Below are positions 46,753-57,791 of a stretch of 64,000 nucleotides of DNA, piece after piece. The translations under genes were made by a program, and so were the position numbers. Source of the DNA: Rostratula benghalensis (lineage: Eukaryota; Chordata; Aves; Charadriiformes; Rostratulidae); NCBI GenBank assembly GCA_013399305.1, contig VXAI01000338.1, positions 663,717-727,716 of the forward strand, written 5' to 3'. The notes under the pieces were generated by a model. That model searched no databases and had not been told where the DNA came from. It saw nothing but the letters and a program-made list of their open reading frames with translations. Position 1 is the stretch's first letter; the number at the start of each line of letters is the position of its first letter.

Positions 46753-48642
46753 CTAGTAAAGGAGGAAAAAAAAGGAAACAGCTTTCCTGTGATCTGTGAT
46801 ATTGTGTAGACATTTCTAATACCCGCCATGGTGGCTGGTACCTTATGAATACAAGTTACAGCAGTAGTAACACTGGTCAATTAATGTCTCTCTGGACTTT
46901 GTGCAATTCTGCTTGGTGTTGAATTTGCTTTTTCTTGACTGCAGACTTAATAGTTTGTGTGTCTATTCCCTTTTGCAGAGTAATGGGGAGGAAAATGGAG
47001 CAGCAGCTCTAAACTTTATGAAAATCAGCTTACTGTGCAGAAGTGGCAATATAAGCAGCATTTGGAGAGGTTTAGCAGTAGACAGGAGGAAAGGCAGAAC
47101 CATGGGTATCCAAAGTGCCAGTCCTAGTACGTGAGGTCAAGTTGCAGTTGAGGGAGTTCTAGCGGGATGGATGTCTGTTTGCCGATCTGTAAGCAAGAAG
47201 ATCCATCAAATACTTGTGTTCTCTGACTAAATTTACGAGTCAACAAAAACTGGAAGGTGTTGCTAAAAATCTGTGTAGATGTAGTCAGCTCAGATATGAA
47301 TTTAAAAACCATGCGCTAAGGAAGTTGCATGTGTTTGGCATTGAATGCTGAAAGCTAACAGGCTGTTCCTGTTCACTGTCTCTAACCTGAACGTTCAGAT
47401 GTATGCCCTGGTCACTAAGCACACTCTGATCCTCACACACCATTGTGTCTAACACAGTATAGAGGAATGCAAGATAGTCAACACAATAGCTGAACAAACA
47501 AACTTTGCTTGCGTAGTTGGCATTGTCCTTGTATTTTATGGCCAGCTTACCACTGAAATATTCTTAACAGATTAAAGGGTGAGATTAGATTGTCTAGCCA
47601 ATTTCACTTCAAATCTCATGATTTCTCTTTTTCTCAACTGACATGAAGCAGTTTGCATCAGAAATCCTGCAAACTTGGAAGACCTTATGCGAGTTGCAAT
47701 TTGACTGTGATACATAGCTAAATTCTGTTGATTCAATAGTTCTTCAATCTTAAAACTGTTAGAAAGCAATCTTTTCCACGCATTTCCTGATTATAATAAT
47801 TTTCTTGTTTCTGTATTTTTATTTTGAAGTGTAAGGGAAACGAGGGTTCTTGGTGGTCCTTGAATAACCATTTGAGAAATGGGGATTTTTTTTTTGTGTT
47901 GTTTTTTTTTTTATCAAATCTGTGTTTTGACACATACCCCCTCCCCTTTTTTTTTCCTTTTTTTTTTTTTAAGGAAACAGCTGCCATATGTCCAGCAATA
48001 AGCACTCGTCCATTGGATGTGGTTTAGTTTTTTGGTAATATTTACTGAGTAGTTTTAAGATTAGAAGAACAGTCGTCTGAGTTCATTGTAGCACGAATCT
48101 TCAGAGCTATAAAAAAAGGCAGAACAAGGAGAGATAGTCACTTCAAACAAATGATTGATTAGCTTTTTTATTTTTACGAAGCCCCTTGTGTGTTTTATGT
48201 GTTAAGACAAACATTGTTTTATTTATAGAAATATATACACAATTAATTCTTGGCTTTGCTTATGTCTTATTGAGAATGATTGGTTATGTGTCCTGTGGTT
48301 ACTGCTACACCCTTTGCTATCTGAAAGTAAAGATAAATCTCCAGTTGCTGTATTGGTGATGTGTGAGGTGATAAACAATGGACAGTAACCAGACTTACTG
48401 CAAGTGCTCTGGCTGTATGTTAATACTGATTTAGGTGCAGTTTTTCTTACTTTGTTCTAATGCCTCACATGATGTGATCTTTTTGCTCATCGCTTTTCCT
48501 TTATCTCCACTGGAATGAAGTTGGTTACTTGAAAACATCAATAGTTGCTTAAAAGAAAACAGCAACTCTGATGGACCGAGATCTGATATTAACAGGAAAC
48601 CTCACTGTTCCTCAAATGAAAAGATGGATTTATTTTATCTTG

Positions 48643-49123
48643 TGTCATGGTTTAATGCCAGCTGGCAGCTGGGACCATGCAGCCGCTTGCTTACCTCAAC
48701 CTCATTCCCCCTGAAAGGGTGGGATGAAGAGGGAGAATTTGAGGGGAAAGTTAAAGGGGGGAAAAAAAAAAAAAGTGGCTTGAGACAAAAGATAGTTTAC
48801 AAAAGATAGTTTGATAGAACAATAATAGAAAAGGAAAATAATAAAAATAGTAATGATAATAGTGACAGAAGTGAAGCCCATGAATTAGCCCTGTCTCTTG
48901 GCATTCTGATTGTGAGTTCTGACCTGCCAGCTAAACCCCATTTACAAACTGAGCATGAGACTGTGGTCTGGAATATTCCACTGGCCATTTGATTGTTGTA
49001 TCTATGCTCCTTCTCAGCTTCTAGGGGAACTAAAGCAATATGCGTTACTGACATTACTTTCGTAGCAAATCTGAAGCAGCCACTAGAAGGAAAATTAACT
49101 CTGCCCCAGCTAAAGCTAGGACA
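48643..49123. mobile_element. Solo LTR of an endogenous retrovirus
   Basis: A 481-base element begins TGTCATGGTTTAA and ends AGCTAGGACA, so it has TGTC and GACA inverted ends. The flanking five bases are TCTTG (48,638-48,642) and TCATG (49,124-49,128), a four-of-five match consistent with a decayed target-site duplication. The edge sequences, the internal A-rich AATAATAAAA stretch and the final AAATTAACTCTGCCCCAGCT resemble an LTR family I recall as common across bird genomes; the exact family name needs a library search. No internal retroviral genes adjoin it, so it is a solo LTR left by recombination. The transcriptional orientation of the LTR is not settled here. A 14-base unit is duplicated inside it at 48,785-48,812. 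Confidence 0.75.
48785..48812. repeat. 14-base tandem duplication inside the LTR
   Basis: Two exact adjacent copies of ACAAAAGATAGTTT. It probably arose by slippage after insertion. Confidence 0.85.
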
Positions 49124-49502
49124 TCATGTTAAAAGGCTTAAAAGTGGTATCTGAAAAAAAATAAATATTGTGGCCCTTACTAGGAAGCAGAGTAAGGAGC
49201 GTGTGGGCTGTGTGCCTCCCAACACACAGAACTCCACCATGTGCCTCTAAGCTCACTAGATATGGGCCAGCTGTATTCCTTGGTCTGGGTGGACTCTGTC
49301 ATGCTCTCTTGGGCTCCCTTGCCAAATTCTGGGCTCAGCCCCTTTGCTTTCTTACTTTCAGAGAGAAGAAATCTTACAGTTGAGTTACAAAGAGGCCATG
49401 TGTCTATGCTTTATTAACTGTGCAGATTCCTTATGCTGACCTTACGGCTGCTCTGCGTTTTAAGGCTTGACTGAAATTGTGAAAGCAAACACAGGTTTGA
49501 GG

Positions 49503-49550
49503 AAAAACAAACAAACAACAACAAAAAAAAACCCAAAAACCAAACCCCCA
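49503..49550. repeat. A/C-rich low-complexity tract
   Basis: AAAC/AAC units grade into AAACCC and CCAAAC-type sequence, with no G until the end. Same composition class as 40,794-40,892. Confidence 0.75.
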
Positions 49551-52550
49551 GAAACTTAGTAACAAGAAACAGAAATAACTTGGCAAAACAGCAAACTCCT
49601 AAATGCATTTCTTTCCATTTTAATTTCCCTCTTGAGGTTCTTGGAGCACAGCTCGCAGCCTGCTGCAAATTCCAGTTATTATTTAAGCAAAGACCACACT
49701 AACTTCCCCCTTCTCCCCCTCCTCCAAACTTGCAGTCTCAGATGACCATTTCAGTCAGGTCATCTTTCCCCTTCTCAGCTGGTGAAAGACCCTTTCATTT
49801 CACAGCTTGTAGTCCCCTTTTGCCAGGAAAGTTTCCAGGCAGCGTTGCTGGCTGATGGAAGCTCCCTGCTGAGTGACTGCTGTTAGTTGCGTTATTCTGG
49901 GGTTCAGCATGAAAAAATGGTTTGCTTGGATAATAATCACTTCTTTATCTACGGAAGCTACCCAATGAATGGGTAATTATCAAGGTTTACTGACAATCTA
50001 CCGTGAGTCTTTTGTGAGCATTTTGTTCATTCATTCCAACTGCTTCCTGCCTTCCCCATGGTGCTTTACATCCGGTTCAAGTGGAATTCTTGGTCTAACA
50101 TTAAAAAAGCCTCCAGTGTCCATCAGTCTTCATGCCCTTTGCATGGACAGTTGCCCCAACTAGGCACAGCAGCTCAAGAAGCAAAGAGGAATGCAATGGA
50201 TTAACATTTCTAGCTCTAAAATGTTCACAGGTAACTTGCATTGCTGTTGCTATTTCCACCGTTAAGGAAATGCATGTGTAAGCTGTATAAGCTGCAAATA
50301 TTTCGTAGTCTTATGTAAATATAATTAGTGCTATTAGCTGTCAGTAACTTAAAATAGGGTATGTGGATGGTGAAGTGAAGCTGGAAAAGATAATTTCTGT
50401 TGTAGCTATTAGTGACACTTAGATAATATCACTATGAATTAATTTGAAAGCCAGTGTCACACTTGTTTTTTCTGACAACTTAATTAGAGGTCAAGACCTT
50501 ACTTGAGGTTAAGTTAATGAACATAGCATCTTTTGCCATGGCCTTCGAGGTGCTGCCTCTGTGGAGTGCAGTGCAGCAGAGGTCAGCTTGCAATGCCACT
50601 GGTGCTATGTAAGTGCCATGGGCAGACTTTGAAAAGTACAGGAGAGTTCTAGATCCACAGCAGTTGAAATGGGCTTAGAAGGCAGCGGCTTCCGGCACCT
50701 GTGAAGCTCTGAATGTCCTGGGAGCTGCTGCCACACACTTGTTGCTCTGAAGCTCAACAGCATGCTGTCCCTCTGCAAGGGAGGTATCTACTCCTACCAC
50801 ACATTGCTACTGGCAAATGCAATCTCTGAGTTGGGGATGAAGGGTGGTGAAAGGTGTAGGCTACTTATCCATGTGTCACTGACCCCTAGGTTATAAAGTT
50901 TTCAGATAAGCCATTCTTTTAAGAAAAGCCTTTGTCTGTTGTTCTAATTTTGAGGGATGTTTTGTCTAGGGCATGCATTCCCTACAATGGGGTTGTTCTT
51001 GTTTTTAAGGCTCTCTGGGGAAGTCGAGCACATGTGGACTTTTGTGGATGACCTTGTGACGCAGTGGTGTTCAGTGTCTTTGCCATGCAATTGTTTGTGA
51101 CGCCAGTCTTTAAGTATTCCTTTCCTTTTCAGACAGTGAGTTGCTGAGTTTGAAATTATCAGGAATTTCAATTTGCTACTCAGCTTCCCTGCAGTTCTGA
51201 TTTCAGTGGAGATAACATAACTCTGTCTCCAGTAGGTTTGCAACAATGCAAGGTCACTTAAATCATCTCCTGTAGGCTGCATGCCAAAGATAAAGAAACA
51301 GAGTTGTTGTCCAGCTAATGTTTGCTCAGGTCTTTCCACATGGAAAACTCTGTGCAAGTGCTAAGAACTATCACCTCTTGCTATATGTTATTTCTTGCAT
51401 GGCATTTATCTCAAAGGTGACTGAGGCTTAATACCCTGATATGGTGGTGATGAAAAAGCCCAAGTATCTTTTAGAATGTATTTTTTAATTCTTGAGCTTC
51501 TCTTCTAAAAAGGAAAATATTTACTTTGTGACAAACTCTGCAAAATAGATAGTGCAAGCTTTAACTATAAAAAATAGGCTTTGATATGAAGGTTTGTCTT
51601 TAGACTCAAAAACAATCTGTCAACTTGTCAACACACTGTATGTGATTCCAGTGATGAAGGGTTTTTACTGGGTAATTTCAGGCCCAAGAGCATAGGAACT
51701 ATTTTATTAGTATCTTGCAACCATAGCATTATTTCTAGGTTTGCAGAGGAAATAACCTGTGCACAGAGGAAGCTTAGAGGAGACACACGGTCAACAACTG
51801 TCAGGGCAATTACTGCCCGTAACTGCTGCCAAAGTGTGTGTCTGTGGCTGAAGGAGCTGTGGTTTTGAAAGTTCCACCTGTCTTGATGGTGATCATTGAA
51901 GGTGGTGTGAGCACTCGGCATTTGGCTTGAGTATCATGCTCTTTTTAATCACCATTTAATCACTTCTCTCCTGCCCTCGGTCTCTACATTAACTTTGACT
52001 AGATGGTGCCTTGTACAGGAGTGGCTTTCCCTCCCAAACATGGCTGGCTTTTTCCTGCCAACTTCTTCCCCAAGTTCCTAAATGTTTAAATACGGAAAAC
52101 AGTGAACTGTTACCAGAGGGATGATGATAACAGCACCACCAGATTGAGTCCATACAGCACTGTTTCTTATCTGAAAAATGAAAATTAAGGTTGAAGACTG
52201 CTGGAGAGGGATGTTAAGTTTCAGTGAGAAATTTCAATCCAGCTCTGCTAAGCCACCTGATATTTGGATTTTGGCTTTACCTTCCTTTTCAACTGTCACT
52301 GTATTTGTGTTTCCTTATTTTAGTATGGCAGGTGATTGTTGCAGTTAGGATTTATCATGGATAATGGATTATCTAATCCCCTGCATATTTATACTAGTGT
52401 TAATAAGAAGAGATTGACTGTTTTAGGCATGACTGAAAATTTCTTATTTTATCCAAAACCATTAACTGCTTGAGCAGTTTTACTCTCTCTTTTTGTACAT
52501 AATGCCCATTATAACTACCTAAACTGAACAGTATAAACATGTTTAAAAGA

Positions 52551-52610
52551 ACAACCCAAACCAAATCAACCCTCCCCTTCTCCCCTCAAAACCCCACAAA
52601 CCACCACCCT
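52551..52610. repeat. A/C/T-rich, G-free low-complexity tract
   Basis: Sixty bases without a single G on the + strand, rich in CCAAA, CCCCTC and CCACC-type units. Confidence 0.7.
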
Positions 52611-55600
52611 GTACTGAGTGGAGTAGTGATTCTGTTATATAAAGCTGAAATCTGTGTTTCATCAGTGGAGTTCTGCATGTGTTCACAAACCATTGTTATT
52701 GCAGAATGTTAATTGTTTGAAGGAAGGCTGTTGATAACTGTTTGGCATGTGACCTACAGAAGGGGGACATGGAGATAAAGAAACCCTACATGTGCAGTCT
52801 TTTCCAGGATGAGTTTCTTCTAAATTCACGACATGCGTGTGGTTATCTTCACACTGAACTGTTCAGGGTTTTTTTTTTTTTTATTTGCATGCTACATTTA
52901 TAGCACCATGTCAGTCATTTGGCTAACTTGAATATTTGCAACGCTCAACACAAAACAAGCAAAACCCCCAAAACCTTAGCTTTATTGCTCATAAAAAGTA
53001 CTTGCTTAGCTGCTTTAGTCTGATGTTTTTGTTGTTCTGGTGCTATAATTATGAGGTTTTCCTAAAGACTCTTCTGCCACTCTGTGCTACCCTTCAGTTT
53101 GGTGTGCCCTACATGGGTTTGCTGAGAATAATGCATGTCTAGGCATCTCCAGCATAAGAGGAAACATTCATTTATGCTGCCTGAGAGAGTGATCGTAACA
53201 GCACTGAAACTTTCCAAGGGCAATTACATGGATCGTGTTATGCCATTTGGATGAAACGTGAAAGTTGAGTCAATGAGTGTAGATAAAAGCAAGGGGTGGG
53301 TGCTGAGGAACCCTGTGATAGATGGGGCAGGATGTGTCACTGGGGCAGCAGAAGAAGGGGCCTTATGGAAATGTTTGGGTGGCCTGGATAAGAGGAATGG
53401 GATGGTTTGTGGGGTTTGGTGGGGGAAGTTTGATGCAGAAGTTAATGAATTAATGCTTCCAGTTATGCTGGCTGCCTCAGTTCTTCCAGTACTCCTTGAA
53501 GAAGAGATCATCTCTCATATGCATGATTTCTAGGAGAAACAAATGCTGGTGCTGCATGAAAAATGGCAGTTCAAGGTGACTTTTACCCAGAATGATATTA
53601 ACCATAGCTAATTAATGCTCGCCATAAACCAGGAAGTGTCTTTGTTTTGCATCATCCCAGCAGAAGTTAACCTGCTAAATCTCTGGTGGATGCTTGATAA
53701 TAAATGTGACTTGTGGGGTCAAAACGGGGCTAATATTACAAGATGTCCAGAAATTGTATGTAATGGCAACAGTCACTGCCTCTGTTTTGAGATCTGTTTC
53801 TTCTGATCTGCTCTGGGCAGCAGTGGCTGTGCAATATTTGATTGTCATGGTGAAAGCCCTAATGACTGAACTGCCTCCTACTTGCTTGCCAAGTCCTGGG
53901 TACGGTATCATTCTGTGTGTTATATGTATTCTCTTTTCTGTAGACTTTTTTTATTCCCCATGAAGATGATGAGTGGTAGTAAGGCTACAATTGCCTATTG
54001 GAATGAATGTTTCTGAGAGTCCATTGCATTCCATTTATTTTATTAGCTGTACCTTTAACTTCTGGAACGCGCTGTACAATGCTGAACTCAGTGGGGAAGA
54101 AAGAACCATTTCAATTCTATCAGAGAAATACTTGAGTAACAGTTGATGCCTGTATAGTGGGGTTTTTGTGGGGTTTTTTTTTTTCTTTTGCATGGACAGA
54201 TTTATCCATAATTTCATTTTTAAAATAGAATGAGACCTGTAAATAGACTTACATAATTTGCATTATAATTAAACGTGTATAATGTTGTGAAAGCTTGAAT
54301 ATAAAAATTGAGATTTCATCTACCATAATTACATATTTATTGATGCCCTAGAATAGGATCTTTATTGCTTTAATGAAAATATGCCTAACTTTTATCTGGG
54401 CTATACAGCATGATGGCTTTTTGAATATCTTATATAGAACACAGCTATTTTAGTTTGTAAATGAGCAATCTGCCTCACAATGATGAAGAGAAACTGTGTA
54501 TCTTTTTTTTTGTCCATGAGCAAAACAAAATTGCTGGTACTGTAGTGTTAAAGATGTTACAGCATCAGTAAGGAAATCTGAAAACATGAAATTGGAAGAA
54601 CTAATGTAAGTAGATTAGGTATGTGGCAGTCTCTAAAATTATCCATTCCTTTAACAACTCTGAGTCACAGTGTTTAGAAAAAAGAGAGGCTAATTAGATA
54701 TAGAACTGAAAACTGGGGTCTAAAATGACTACCAAATACAAATCTTCTTATCCTAGCCTTCAGTCTCTACTACTTTCCTCTAAGCAGGAAAAAGAATTAC
54801 CAGCTTGGTGTGAAAAACACGGAAATGTACCCTGATAGCCTTTCACTGACACTGAGATGGACCTGATAGAACTGAGTGTTACCGGGGTCCCGGTGAGAGA
54901 CTGCATTACTTAAAGGTTTGTCCAAGTTCAGTTCTGTTTAGTTCTTAATTATGAGGGAATCTGCTTAGCTGCAGATCAGTAGGAAGCAATTTTTAAAATG
55001 AGGCATCATGAAATCTGTCTTTAATTGTGTTTTAGTATCTGCAAGTGTATATTTTTTTGTTACTAAAAATGGTATGGGTGAAAACTGCAGTAAAGGTGAA
55101 TGAAAGTTTCTGTTCCTGTAAAAGACTAATACCATATCTCATAAAACATTTTACTGTTGTCATGAACATGGCATCATTCTGCAACATCAGAATCACTTTC
55201 AGAACATTCCACGCTTCCCCATTCAGTACTTGCATATCTCCTAGGTGCAACTTCCACACTAGAAAAGTACTGAGGGGTAATTTGGGACACAGCTGTGTTA
55301 GTTTCTCTCGCCTCTGGGATGTTAATGATTATGTAATTACAGACAGGGGTATGGTTATCACAGCAGCTTCTCAAATGTCAAGTTGACTCTTTATCTCAGG
55401 TCTTTCTATAATTTGGAAGCCAGCATTAATGTGCTTATACCAGAATACTGCATATTGAATTGTATGTTAATAATGTTTCAATTTAATAGCTGAATATTGA
55501 AGAAATATTCATGAAACTACTTCTTGAATACGTAGCCATTTTTGTACTAAAAAGCTGCACAGTTGTCTGAAAGCTGTTTTGCCAAGGATTTTCAGAAGAC

Positions 55601-55795
55601 CTTAATCTTAACATTTTCCTGGAGCTTATTCTGTTTTGTGTTTCAGAAGTGAACGGGTTATTTCAGGTGATGAGAATCTTAAATTGAGTATTGTATTTAT
55701 TTTTCAAAGTACAGATTAGTATTGGGTTAGACGTGTGGGTAGTGGGGTGTAGATTATCCTGCTGTCTGCCATCTTGTTTTTTCTTTTCCAAGATT

Positions 55796-55842
55796 AAAAA
55801 AAAAAAAAAAACAAACCCAAAAAACCAGCAAAAGAAAGAAAA
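55796..55842. repeat. Poly(A) run with A/C-rich tail
   Basis: Sixteen A, then AACCC- and AAACC-type sequence and AAAG units. No retroposed body with target-site duplication was recognised next to it. Confidence 0.7.
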
Positions 55843-57660
55843 TGTGCAATAATTAGGTACTACCAATGCTTTACAGTCATATTGGTGATTTGTGGGTAAG
55901 GGTGATTCATCCTATAGTTAAATATCTTATATGATTGAATAATAAAAACCACATAAACGGGACAACTCCACAGCAAAAAGCATAATATGCTGTCAGACAA
56001 ACAGTGTCAACTTTAAAGGATTTTATTTACAAGTAAAATACCCTTTCTTTTTTTTTTTTTTTTTCTTAACATCTGCTTTTAATAATAGAGTCTCTTTAAA
56101 GCATGAAATTCCCCAAATGAAGAACATGCAATGCGTTTCATTTTAGGTGGAGCCTGCTGCTTGGCTGGCCACACATTGTCATGGAGTCTAAATATTGCTG
56201 GGGGAAACTTTTTTTTTTCTTTTTTTTTTTCTCCTCACTGATGTAATCAATGCTCTGGAGTCTACAGAGGTTTATGCCAGTGCTATAAGAATAAAGAATA
56301 TAACCCCCTTGATGTGCATTTACCCACCAATCACACCACTTCTATAAGAGCTGGCAATTGCTCTTTGTCTTCTGCATGCCACTTCTTTTGACAGAGCTGC
56401 TGTTCGTACTCTTGGTTCAAAGTCGTGTACTTTTGGCTCCCCTCTGCTATTCAGCTCAGACTGTACTCTCCCTTTGTTTTTATTTATTTGTTTTTTTAAA
56501 TAACTGGTAACCTGGAACACTTTCCTCGTGTTCTAGTTTTCAGGGTCACAGCCCACTGAATTGGTTCATGCGCATTGTTAGTTTGCACATTGTACACTTT
56601 TCCTCACAAGCCAGGACAGAGAAACATCAAATTTTTGTTCTGCTAGGGGCAAAGAAGTTTGTGTTTAAGCATCAGGGTGAAGTGTTTTACTTTGTAAAGT
56701 TAAGTGGTTTTTTTACTTTACAGAGAGTATTTCTCAAGGGGTGTATTAATACGAATTTAGTCATTATGAAAGTTGTGCAGAAATTGAGTGCTAATGAATG
56801 GAAAGTCATGCTGGATAGGAGCTGACTGATGTCAGAGAAAGCCATAGCCTGTTAAAGATAATTCTCCGGAGTGTAGCGGAGTACTAACACTAATCCAAAT
56901 GCAGTTTTCCATTGCATCAGATTGCTCCTCCTGATAGTTCAGAAAGGATGGAGGAATCATCACATTAGGAGCTAGTGTTCTTTCACTGATTCAACTGATG
57001 AGGAAGAGCAAAAAGACTTAGTGGGTTAAGTTTGGAAAGACTTAAATGTAGAGTGGTCATCTTTCCTTTCAGCAGTACTAGGGATGTGCCTCTGTCTGAA
57101 TGGTTGGTTTGTTTTGAAGACAACTGTTGGGTGATCAGTAAAACTAGTAACAGTCTGCAAAGGTCAGTGTCTTAACCTGGTACTCTCTACAAAGTGTGAG
57201 CTGGGAAAAGCCTTAAAAATGAAAAGTTTTGGGCAGCCTGTGTTGTTAGGGCAGGGTGTGAATCAGCTTAGGCACCTCATTGCTTATTCACATGGTGTAT
57301 GTGATGAAGGTCCCATGGGGCGAGCACAGCTCCAAAATAGAAACCAGGACTAGGAAAATAAAGGAGAACTTTGTAAAATGCAGTAAGAACAAAAGGACTT
57401 TTTCCTGCAGTAAAATTCTACAGAGTTTCTGTGTTAGAGATCATCTCTGGCCTGGGCCCTGGCTTGAGCCATTGAATCTTTGGGAACCTGTGCTGTACAG
57501 CTTCCAAATTACTTTTATGCTGCTTTTTTCTGTGTCATTTCTTTGGGTTGGGCTTTGGTTCAGCTTTCAATAGTGAAAAATATGTGCAGGACCATTTGGG
57601 AAAGCCTGGACACAGTACTGGTACTAATAACACTTCTCCCTTCTTTTTCTTTTACTCCAG

Positions 57661-57791
57661 ACCAATGAGTGGAATAAGAATGACGATCGGCTGCTGCAGG
57701 CGGTGGAGAATGGTGATCCTGAGAAAGTGGCTTCTTTGCTGGGCAAAAAGGGAGCCAGTGCCACCAAACAAGATAGTGAGGGCAAAACCGC
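57661..57791 (+). CDS. RAI14: RAI14 (ankycorbin), second coding exon, residues 13-55
   Basis: The exon lies between an acceptor ending TTTACTCCAG (57,660) and a donor GTAAGT at 57,792. It joins exon 2 in phase 0 and stops after two bases (GC) of an alanine codon, residue 56. It begins [19 protein letters not shown] and ends in SEGKTA, which I recognise as RAI14. The [20 protein letters not shown] stretch forms the paired helices of the first ankyrin repeat, and SEGKTA starts the next. Compared with human RAI14 as I recall it, there are two differences: proline for alanine at residue 32 and glutamine for histidine at residue 49. Full-length family members have about 980 residues with an ankyrin array followed by a long coiled coil, so this window holds under 6 percent of the protein. 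RAI14 acts at cortical actin and cell junctions. Confidence 0.96.

Larger units (their letters stand above)
31277..48642 (+). other. RAI14: RAI14 intron 2, middle part
   Basis: About 17 kb of AT-rich intronic DNA from the gap to the solo LTR. It holds A/C- and T/G-rich low-complexity tracts, a tandem duplication at 43,850, a hairpin at 46,719, a G-rich patch at 37,373-37,402 and several AT-rich blocks that could be conserved noncoding elements. The longest reading frame (165 codons, minus strand, 34,632-35,129) and a splice-site pair at 46,979-47,130 are discussed as findings. No RAI14 exon is supported. Confidence 0.6.
49124..57660 (+). other. RAI14: RAI14 intron 2, last part
   Basis: About 8.5 kb from the LTR to the acceptor of exon 3. 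It contains A/C-rich tracts (49,503; 52,551; 55,796), T-runs near 52,869, 54,174 and 56,048, and AT-rich sequence at 54,230-54,420. There is no supported exon before 57,661. The acceptor has a long pyrimidine tract (CTTCTCCCTTC...TTACTCCAG). Confidence 0.6.

Noticed and set aside
50944..51357. 137-codon minus-strand frame
   Set aside because: No domain, no family likeness and no codon pattern. The length is within chance for 64 kb.
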